A DNA stretch of 64,000 nt. Origin: Synechococcus sp. KORDI-52. GTDB taxonomy: Bacteria; Cyanobacteriota; Cyanobacteriia; PCC-6307; Cyanobiaceae. A program made the position numbers and the translations under genes. The stretch is from the NCBI RefSeq assembly GCF_000737595.1, contig NZ_CP006271.1, positions 1,922,001-1,986,000 of the forward strand, read 5' to 3'. Shown here piece after piece: positions 57,309 through 64,000 of the stretch (position 1 is the first letter of the stretch; every line of letters begins with the position of its first letter). Under the pieces are notes generated by a model. It saw nothing but the letters and a program-made list of their open reading frames with translations, was not told where the DNA came from and made no database searches.

Positions 57309-57614
57309 TCAATCCAGATCGCCGGTCTGCACCTTCTGCCGAATCGCGCGCAGCAGCTCACGAATCCACTCCAAGTTGGTCGACACTCCACCGCTGTGGC
57401 GTTCGCGCCGTGCTTCGAAGAACAAACAACAGCGCAGCTCGGTGAGCGTGGAAGGTGTTCCGCGGTTCGCTAAATCGGCACAGGGCTCAAACCCGCCCAT
57501 CACCTCATAGCCGTTGATGGTGTGGGCGAAACGCTCCCAACCCCAAAGCTCTGCCTCGGGATCAGGAATGCTCTCCAGCAACAACTGCTCGTTCGGGATC
57601 AAGTGCAGTGGCAT
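57309..57614 (-). CDS. Conserved small cyanobacterial protein (101 aa)
   Basis: From ATG 57614 the protein has 101 residues. WGWERFAHTINGYEVMGGFEPCADLANR is followed by STLTELRCCLFFEARRERH and a helical tail. This FAHT(I/F)N-YE...LTELR-CLFFE pattern recurs in cyanobacterial proteins of unknown function. It has no helix-turn-helix, so it does not look like a restriction-system controller protein. It diverges from hsdM across 151 bp that hold a palindrome. Confidence 0.72.
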   Translation of the reverse strand: MPLHLIPNEQLLLESIPDPEAELWGWERFAHTINGYEVMGGFEPCADLANRGTPSTLTELRCCLFFEARRERHSGGVSTNLEWIRELLRAIRQKVQTGDLD

Positions 57615-57664
57615 GCCCAATCCAGAAGAGATGACCTGAGCTTCGGTGGTGATGGCAACAAGGT

Positions 57665-57684
57665 CATCCCTCAGTTGAGGGATG
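57665..57684. promoter_or_regulatory. 20-bp perfect palindrome between hsdM and the divergent gene
   Basis: CATCCCTCA-GT-TGAGGGATG has 9-bp arms with a 2-base centre. It sits 82 bp before the chosen hsdM start and 51 bp before the divergent start. A second weaker repeat, CCCC-ACAAAT-GGGG, follows near 57703. The position suits an operator for the restriction genes. The 2-base loop is too tight for a good RNA hairpin. Confidence 0.6.
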
Positions 57685-57765
57685 AAACTCTCATCAAAGT
57701 CCCCACAAATGGGGGAGGCAAACCCAAGTCACTGCAGGCACACTGAGAGGACGGACGAAGGAGCA

Positions 57766-59454
57766 GTGACCGACTCAGGAACCCTTAACGACAACGTCGA
57801 AGACAGCGGTGCACTCGATGCCCTGTTGGCATCAGTACGGGCCGACGAAGCTCCCGCCACAAAGAAAAAAGGACGCAAGAAGAAAGAGGCACCCGCCAAG
57901 GACTTCAAGGCAGTGCTCTGGGCATCAGCGGACAAACTCCGTGCCCAGATGGATGCCGCTGAATACAAGCATCTGGTCCTGGGTCTGATCTTCCTGAAAT
58001 ACATCTCCGACACCTTCGTGGAACAGCAGCAGAAGGTGCTGGCGACGGTGAGCAACCCAGAGTCCGACTACTACCTGGGCGATGACCCAGCAGATCACCA
58101 GGAAGCACTGGAAGATCGGGACTACTACACCCAGGAGAACGTGTTCTGGGTGCCTGCTGATGCTCGCTGGGAATCCCTGAGGAACCAGGCAAAGCAACCC
58201 GACATCGGGCAATTAATAGACAGGGCACTGGTTGCCATAGAAAACGAGAACCCCACGCTTCGGGGGAAGTTGGACAAGCGGTTCGGTGCTGCCCAACTGG
58301 AACCAGGGCGGATGGGTGAACTGGTGGACCTCATCTCCACCATTGGGTTTGGCGAAGGGAAGAAGTCAGGCGATGTCCTGGGTGAGGTCTACGAGTATTT
58401 CCTTGGTCAGTTCGCCAGTGCTGAAGGCAAGAAGGGCGGTCAGTTCTATACGCCTGCCCATGTGGTGAAGACCCTGGTTGCCGTGCTGGCGCCTCATAAG
58501 GGTCGGGTTTATGACCCCTGCTGTGGATCGGGCGGCATGTTCGTCCAAAGCGAGCGGTTCGTCGAAAGTCACGGCGGGCGACGTGACGACATCTCCATTT
58601 ATGGGCAGGAGAGCAATCCCACGACCTGGCGGTTGGCAGCGATGAACCTGGCGATCCGTGGGTTTGCTGCTGACCTCGGTCAGGAACCTGCTGACACCTT
58701 TGCCCGTGATCAGCACCCCGACCAGAAGTTCGACTACATCCTTGCCAACCCTCCGTTCAACATTTCGGACTGGGGCGGGGAGAAATACGACAGTGATCCC
58801 CGCTGGACCTTTGGGCGTCCTCCTGCTGGGAATGCCAACTACGCCTGGTTACAGCACATGCTTTGGAAACTTCGCCCTGGCGGGGAAGCAGGTGTGGTGC
58901 TCGCCAATGGATCGATGAGTTCCAACCAAAGCGGTGAAGGGCAGATCCGTGAGGCGATGGTTCGTGGTGATGCCGTGGAGGTGATGGTGGCGTTGCCTGG
59001 GCAGTTGTTCCTCAACACTCAGATCCCTGTCTGCCTTTGGTTCCTCACCAACGACAAGACCCAACGTGGTCGAGATAGGCGAGGAGAGACCTTGTTCATC
59101 GATGCCCGTCAGATGGGTTCGATGGTCAGTCGGGTAGAGCGAGTGCTCACCGATGAGGACATCGCCAAGGTTGCTGACACGGTTCATGCCTGGCGTGCTG
59201 ATGGAGATGTCGAGACCTCTTATGAAGATGTTTCTGGGTTCTGCTACTCCGCCAAGTTCGACGAGATCGAGAAGAACAGTTTTGTGTTGACTCCTGGTCG
59301 TTATGTAGGAGCAGCAGATCTAGAAGAGGACGATGAACCCTTTGATCAGAAGATGAAGCGTTTGACTGCTCTGCTCAAGCAGCAGCAGGAAGAAGGGGCG
59401 AGGTTAGACCTACAAATCATGAAAAATTTGGAGGCAATTCTAAATAATGGATAG
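57766..59454 (+). CDS. hsdM: Type I restriction-modification methyltransferase subunit HsdM
   Basis: From GTG 57766 the protein has 562 residues; AAGGAG lies close before it, and ATG 57682 is less likely because a palindrome covers it. A lysine-rich stretch ([13 protein letters not shown]) leads to the HsdM N-domain ([18 protein letters not shown]). The adenine methylase follows: DPCCGSGGM near residue 250 and ILANPPFN near 327. With HsdS it methylates the target adenine. It overlaps hsdS by 8 nt. Confidence 0.95.
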   Translation: MTDSGTLNDNVEDSGALDALLASVRADEAPATKKKGRKKKEAPAKDFKAVLWASADKLRAQMDAAEYKHLVLGLIFLKYISDTFVEQQQKVLATVSNPESDYYLGDDPADHQEALEDRDYYTQENVFWVPADARWESLRNQAKQPDIGQLIDRALVAIENENPTLRGKLDKRFGAAQLEPGRMGELVDLISTIGFGEGKKSGDVLGEVYEYFLGQFASAEGKKGGQFYTPAHVVKTLVAVLAPHKGRVYDPCCGSGGMFVQSERFVESHGGRRDDISIYGQESNPTTWRLAAMNLAIRGFAADLGQEPADTFARDQHPDQKFDYILANPPFNISDWGGEKYDSDPRWTFGRPPAGNANYAWLQHMLWKLRPGGEAGVVLANGSMSSNQSGEGQIREAMVRGDAVEVMVALPGQLFLNTQIPVCLWFLTNDKTQRGRDRRGETLFIDARQMGSMVSRVERVLTDEDIAKVADTVHAWRADGDVETSYEDVSGFCYSAKFDEIEKNSFVLTPGRYVGAADLEEDDEPFDQKMKRLTALLKQQQEEGARLDLQIMKNLEAILNNG

Positions 59455-60775
59455 TCAATGGAGGGCGGTCAAAGTCAGCGATGTAGCTAAATTGATTTAT
59501 AGATATCCATCGTTTTATGGATTCAATAGACCGCCCAGTGGTATACCTGTCATCAGAGGTGAGCATCTTATCGAAAACGGTGAAATTTGCTCTGACCCAA
59601 AGGAATACTGGTTTGTTAGTAAAGAGGATTCGGATAATTTCCCAAAAACGATTCTAGAGAAACATGACATCGTAATGGCGGTTCGTGGCACGGTAGGCAA
59701 GTTTTCCAGGGTGAGAAAGTCGCATGCGGGATATCAGATTTCACCCAATACCATCCGAATATCTCCCGATCCTGAGAAAATAGATCCTTCGTATATGTTC
59801 TTTGCCTTGCAGCACAGGCATGTTTCAAGTTTTCTGCTTGGGTCTGTTGCTACATCTGCGGTCCCAGGGATTCGCGCTAAAGATATTAACGAAGCGCCTT
59901 TGCTTCTTCCGTCAATGAAGGAGCAAGTATTAATAGCCGATTTTCTCTCCCTCATATATGACAAAATTAAACTTCTCAAAGAGGCAAATGAAGCGCTTGA
60001 CGCTGTAGCGAAAGTTCTTTTCAAGTCCTGGTTTATGGACTTTGACCCTGTAAGGGCAAAGGTAGAAGGGCGACCGACTGGATTGCCTGATGAGATCAAT
60101 GAGTTGTTCCCCGATTCATTTGAGGAGTCGGAACTGGGAGAGATTCCGAATGGGTGGAGCGTTGCATCAATAAAAGATCAGTCCTCTTATCTCTCCAGGG
60201 GAATCTCACCCAAATACTGTGAGAGCGATGAGGGTGTAGTGGTCCTGAATCAGAAATGCATTAGAGGTGGTGCTATCGATTTCTCTAAGTCACGAAGGCA
60301 CGATCCTGCCAAAAAGAAAATAGCAGGAAGGGAAATTTCAAGGTTTGACTGCCTAGTTAATTCAACAGGAGTTGGGACCCTTGGTCGAGTAGCAATTGTC
60401 CCAGAGTTGACATTCGGTGATGTCATTGTTGATTCACATGTCACGGTTGTGAGGGGGAGAAGTGAGCATTCAACCTTCTACTTGACCAATACTCTTTTAA
60501 ACCGCCAACTAGAAATAGAGGCGCTGGGAGAAGGTTCTACTGGTCAAACTGAATTGTCCAGGGCGGTTCTTGGCGAAATGGCAATAGTTGTGCCTCCAGA
60601 AGGCCTTTTAAATGCCTTCTACTCCTCGACTGTTTGCCTCTTTGAGAAAAGATGGTTAAACGAAGCGACATCAGTGACTCTTTCTTCGCTTAGGGATGCC
60701 CTCTTGCCCCGCCTCATCTCAGGTGAACTAAGAGTTCCAGATGCCGAGAAGATGCTGGAGGAGGTCGGTATCTGA
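59447..60775 (+). CDS. hsdS: Type I restriction-modification specificity subunit HsdS
   Basis: The 442-residue protein has two target-recognition domains (about 1-165 and 230-400). They are joined by the conserved helical spacer [21 protein letters not shown] and end with a second spacer ([17 protein letters not shown]). It sets the two half-sites recognised. The DNA is clearly AT-richer than hsdM and hsdR, especially in the first half, typical of domain swapping by recombination. It starts 8 nt inside hsdM and ends 1 nt over hsdR. Confidence 0.93.
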   Translation: MDSQWRAVKVSDVAKLIYRYPSFYGFNRPPSGIPVIRGEHLIENGEICSDPKEYWFVSKEDSDNFPKTILEKHDIVMAVRGTVGKFSRVRKSHAGYQISPNTIRISPDPEKIDPSYMFFALQHRHVSSFLLGSVATSAVPGIRAKDINEAPLLLPSMKEQVLIADFLSLIYDKIKLLKEANEALDAVAKVLFKSWFMDFDPVRAKVEGRPTGLPDEINELFPDSFEESELGEIPNGWSVASIKDQSSYLSRGISPKYCESDEGVVVLNQKCIRGGAIDFSKSRRHDPAKKKIAGREISRFDCLVNSTGVGTLGRVAIVPELTFGDVIVDSHVTVVRGRSEHSTFYLTNTLLNRQLEIEALGEGSTGQTELSRAVLGEMAIVVPPEGLLNAFYSSTVCLFEKRWLNEATSVTLSSLRDALLPRLISGELRVPDAEKMLEEVGI

Positions 60776-63700
60776 TGGCATTCATCTCAGAAGACGATCT
60801 GGAGCAGATGTCCCTGGAGTGGTTCCAGGAGATCGGATACACCTTTATCCATGGACCACTGCTTGCTCCTGACGGAGAGACCCCAGAGCGGGATGACTTC
60901 CGCCAGGTGGTGCTTACTGGTCGACTTCGTTCGGCACTGACGAAACTCAACCCAGGAGTGCCAGCAGCAACCATAGAGTCGGCAGTGCTCCAACTGGCGA
61001 ACCCCAATACTCCTGGTCTGCTGCCATCCAATCGTCAGTTCCATCGCTGGATGACGACGGGTCTGCCCATCACCTACATGGATGGAAACCAAGAGATCGG
61101 CATCCGCCTCAAGGTGATTGGGTTTGACGACCCCAAATCCAACGACTGGTTGGTGGTCAACCAATTGGCGATCCAGGGTCTGAAACACAACCGACGCCCT
61201 GACGTTGTCGTCTACCTGAACGGTCTCCCCGTAGCAGTCCTGGAACTTAAAAACCCTGCCGACGAGAAGGCAGACATCTGGGCAGCGTTCAACCAACTCC
61301 AGACCTACAAGGACAACATCCCAGACCTGTTCACCTCCAACGTGCTGATGGTGATCAGTGATGGCACCTATGCCCGTGCGGGATCGCTATCCGCCTCAAA
61401 GGAACGCTTCCAGCAGTGGCGGGTGATCGACGCCGAGCAGGACCTGGATCCACTTGGCAAGTTCCGTGAACTGGAGACCTTGATCCGTGGTCTCTTCGAT
61501 CAGAAGCGCCTGCTCGACTTCATCCGCTACTTCTGCCTGTTTGAGGACGACGGCAAGATCATCAAGAAGATCGCTGCCTACCACCAGTTCCATGCCGTTC
61601 GGGCAGCAGTGGAGCGGGTGGCAGAAGCAAGCAAACCAGGCGGCGACCGAAAGGGTGGAGTGGTCTGGCACACCCAGGGCGCTGGCAAAAGCATTGAGAT
61701 GGCGTGTCTGGCGGGCAAGTTGCTCACCGACCAACGCCTTCAGAATCCAACCCTGGTGATGGTCACTGACCGTCAAGACCTCGATGGGCAGTTGTTTGGG
61801 GTCTTCGCTGGAGCAGGGGATCTCCTTGGCGAGAACCCTCAGCAGGCAGACAGCAGGCAAGAACTACGGGATCTACTCGCCAACCGACCCAGTGGCGGAA
61901 TCATCTTCACCACGATCCAGAAGTTCGGCACCGAAGAGGGTGAGGACAAGTTCCCAACCTTGAGTGACCGCCACAACATCGTGGTCATCTGTGACGAGGC
62001 ACACAGGACCCAATACGGATTCAAGGGGCGCCTCGACAGCAAAACAGGCGAGATCAAATACGGACTGGCAAAGGCACTACGGGATGCTCTGCCCGAGGCA
62101 ACCTTCCTTGCCTTCACGGGAACACCCATCTCTCAAGACGACCGTGACACCCAGGCAGTCTTTGGGCATTACGTCTCCGTCTACGACATCCAGCAGGCAG
62201 TCGAAGACGGTGCCACGGTGCCGATCTACTACGAGTCCCGACTGGCGAAGTTGGGATTGAAGGAGAGCGTCCTCTCTGGCGTCGACGACCAAGTGGATGA
62301 ACTCTTTAGCGATGAGGACGACATCCCTGCTGCTGAGCGAGCAAAGAGTCGTTGGGCAGCGTTGGAGGCGCTGGTGGGTGCTGAACCTCGCCTGAAGCAG
62401 GTGGCAGCAGATCTGGTCTCTCATTACGAGCAGAGATCCAAGACCCAACCAGGCAAGGCAATGGTTGTGGCGATGAGTCGGGACATCTGTGCCCGTCTCT
62501 ATGACGCCATCGTTGCTCTACGCCCTGATTGGCACGACACCGATACGAGCAAAGGTGCCATCAAGGTCGTGATGACGGCATCGGCATCAGACGAGCAGCA
62601 CCTCCAACCTCACCACACCAGTAAGCAGCAAAAGAAAGATCTGGAGAAGCGGTTCAAGGACCCTGCCGATCCCTTGAAGATCGTGATCGTCAGGGACATG
62701 TGGTTAACGGGATTCGATGCCCCGTGTATGGCGACCATGTATGTCGACAAACCGATGAAAGGGGCGAACCTTGCTCAGGCAATCGCCCGTGTGAACAGGG
62801 TTTTCAAGGACAAACCAGGCGGTCTGATCGTCGATTACATCGGCATCGCTCCTCAACTGAAGGAAGCACTGGCGACCTACACAGCAGCAAAGGGCAAGGG
62901 CAAACCAACACTCGACACCAGCGAGGCAGTTCGGATCCTGAGGGAGCAACTCCAGATCGCCAAGGACATCCTTCACCCAGTGGATTGGAGCGGGTTCAGG
63001 GAGAAGGGCAAAGCACTTGAACTGATCTCCAACTGCCTCGACCACATCCTTGGCATTGCTGATGGCAAGCAGCGTTTCTGTGACACCGTTCTGAAGGTCA
63101 CCAAGGCATTCGCCCTCTGTGGCACCACTGAAGAGGCGATGGCGGTCTCCGAAGAGGTGGCGTTCCTTCAGGCAGTAAGAGCACCCCTGATCAAGGGTGA
63201 TGGCAGCGGGTCAGGTGACCCCATCGATGTGAACTACAAACTCCAGCAACTGCTGTCTGAGTCGCTGGTGGCAGAGGGCGTCATGGATGTCTTCAAGGTT
63301 GCTGGTCTGAAGAATCCCGACATCAGCATCATGTCGGACCAGTTCCTGGCAGAGGTTGCCAAGATTCCCCAGAAGAACCTGGCGGTGGAACTGCTCCAGC
63401 GCCTGATCAAGGACGAACTGAAGACCAAGTTCAAGACCAACGTCGTCAAGCAGAAGCGGTTCAGCGAACTGCTGACGGCATCGCTGAACAAATACTCAAA
63501 CCGTGCTGTCGAGGCGGCACAGGTGATCGCTGAACTGATCGAGATGGCGAAGAAGTTCCGTGAGGAACTAGAACGTGGCGTTGCCCTTGGTCTGACTGAT
63601 GCCGAACAGTCCTTCTACGACGCTTTGGCAGACAACCCGTCAGCACAGGAACTGATGAAGGAAGACGTGCTGGCGACCATGGCAAGGGAATTGGCGGAGA

Positions 63701-63882
63701 TGCTCAGACGTGACGCCACCATCGACTGGCAGTTCAAGGAAAACGTCAGGGCGAAACTCCGCCTGAAGATCAAGACGCTGCTCAAGCGATATAAATACCC
63801 GCCTGATCAGCAGGTCACTGCCATTGATTTGGTGCTCCAGCAGGCAGAGACCTTGGGAGAAGAGCTAGTGGAGGCGGCATGA
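60775..63882 (+). CDS. hsdR: Type I restriction enzyme motor and nuclease subunit HsdR
   Basis: The 1035-residue protein has all expected parts. The PD-(D/E)xK nuclease is RRPDVVVYL and VAVLELKNP (about 140-162). The helicase has HTQGAGKSIEMA (about 300), VICDEAHRTQ (about 405) and FLAFTGTP (about 447). A C-terminal HsdM-HsdS contact region follows. It pulls and cuts unmethylated DNA with ATP. It is complete and uninterrupted. The start overlaps hsdS by one base and the next gene by four. Confidence 0.96.
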   Translation: MAFISEDDLEQMSLEWFQEIGYTFIHGPLLAPDGETPERDDFRQVVLTGRLRSALTKLNPGVPAATIESAVLQLANPNTPGLLPSNRQFHRWMTTGLPITYMDGNQEIGIRLKVIGFDDPKSNDWLVVNQLAIQGLKHNRRPDVVVYLNGLPVAVLELKNPADEKADIWAAFNQLQTYKDNIPDLFTSNVLMVISDGTYARAGSLSASKERFQQWRVIDAEQDLDPLGKFRELETLIRGLFDQKRLLDFIRYFCLFEDDGKIIKKIAAYHQFHAVRAAVERVAEASKPGGDRKGGVVWHTQGAGKSIEMACLAGKLLTDQRLQNPTLVMVTDRQDLDGQLFGVFAGAGDLLGENPQQADSRQELRDLLANRPSGGIIFTTIQKFGTEEGEDKFPTLSDRHNIVVICDEAHRTQYGFKGRLDSKTGEIKYGLAKALRDALPEATFLAFTGTPISQDDRDTQAVFGHYVSVYDIQQAVEDGATVPIYYESRLAKLGLKESVLSGVDDQVDELFSDEDDIPAAERAKSRWAALEALVGAEPRLKQVAADLVSHYEQRSKTQPGKAMVVAMSRDICARLYDAIVALRPDWHDTDTSKGAIKVVMTASASDEQHLQPHHTSKQQKKDLEKRFKDPADPLKIVIVRDMWLTGFDAPCMATMYVDKPMKGANLAQAIARVNRVFKDKPGGLIVDYIGIAPQLKEALATYTAAKGKGKPTLDTSEAVRILREQLQIAKDILHPVDWSGFREKGKALELISNCLDHILGIADGKQRFCDTVLKVTKAFALCGTTEEAMAVSEEVAFLQAVRAPLIKGDGSGSGDPIDVNYKLQQLLSESLVAEGVMDVFKVAGLKNPDISIMSDQFLAEVAKIPQKNLAVELLQRLIKDELKTKFKTNVVKQKRFSELLTASLNKYSNRAVEAAQVIAELIEMAKKFREELERGVALGLTDAEQSFYDALADNPSAQELMKEDVLATMARELAEMLRRDATIDWQFKENVRAKLRLKIKTLLKRYKYPPDQQVTAIDLVLQQAETLGEELVEAA

Positions 63883-64000
63883 GGAACTACTACAGAGTGA
63901 TGCTGGGCAGAGGAAACATGTATGCCGATGTCTGTCGACAGCGGGGGTTTATCGGCGCTGGGTTCGACATCAAGCAAGACCTGAGCAACTCTCTCCCTGA
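63879..64000 (+). CDS. Unknown protein coupled to hsdR, possible restriction-associated nuclease, N-terminus only
   Basis: ATG 63879 overlaps the hsdR stop by four bases (ATGA). The 40 visible residues begin MRNYYRVMLGRGNMYADVC and continue RQRGFIGAGFDIKQDLS before the edge. The YYRVMLGRG...FIGAGFDI pattern resembles the N-terminus of Mrr-like or other restriction-endonuclease proteins found with Type I systems. I base this on memory of such sequences, not a search. The catalytic part lies outside the window. The tight overlap says it belongs to the same operon. Confidence 0.6.
   Translation, partial: MRNYYRVMLGRGNMYADVCRQRGFIGAGFDIKQDLSNSLP

Noticed and set aside
57682-57765. ATG 57682 as hsdM start
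   Set aside because: The ATG lies inside a perfect palindrome, the 28 extra residues are not HsdM-like, and a ribosome-binding-like AAGGAG precedes GTG 57766.

Overview
The window looks like a piece of a marine picocyanobacterial chromosome, most likely a Synechococcus. GC content is high in most genes. There are several cyanobacteria-restricted families (PAM68-like, DUF1816, DUF760, DUF4336, DUF1350), phylloquinone genes (menB, menD) and a solanesyl-type prenyl diphosphate synthase. Two pstS genes sit beside a CRP-family regulator of the PtrA type known from marine Synechococcus. All calls come from reading the sequence and translations; no database search was run.

Layout. 1-3.8 kb: the start of rsmA and yraN on the minus strand, then a secreted pentapeptide-repeat protein, rlmH, and an unusual pair encoding a glycosyltransferase-like protein and a 2OG-Fe(II) oxygenase. 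3.8-5.6 kb: umuDC behind a perfect cyanobacterial LexA box. 5.6-8.6 kb: dnaG followed by three small unknown genes. 8.6-11.4 kb: an EamA transporter, a lipoprotein, ruvA, rpsO and a PAM68-like gene. 11.5-21.5 kb: a long minus-strand run of trpD, carA, STAS, mrnC, rlmB, DUF1816, gatA and dnaE. 21.6-24.8 kb: an ABC exporter, small unknown genes and msrA.

24.8-28.7 kb is a gene-poor, lower-GC stretch. It holds short membrane proteins, a secreted His/Gly-repeat protein, a decayed second copy of the msrA 3' end, and ends with tRNA-Pro(GGG). 28.8-32.1 kb is a phosphate-scavenging block: ptrA-like regulator, a soluble-type pstS, a lipoprotein-type pstS, a Pho-box-like repeat and two clear terminators. 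32.2-54.7 kb is core metabolism and envelope: exonuclease, prxQ, acs, prenyl synthase, murI, amidase, nitrilase, comB, ubiD, aroA, MnmC-like methyltransferase, glmU, murF, glgA, L,D-transpeptidase, menB, menD and lepB.

56.0 kb to the right edge is an accessory island. A divergent tyrosine-recombinase-like gene is followed by a small conserved gene, a 20-bp palindrome, and a translationally coupled Type I restriction-modification operon (hsdM-hsdS-hsdR). A further overlapping gene starts at the right edge and is cut off. This fifth gene, the palindrome and the repeats before the recombinase are the most promising places for something not fully described.
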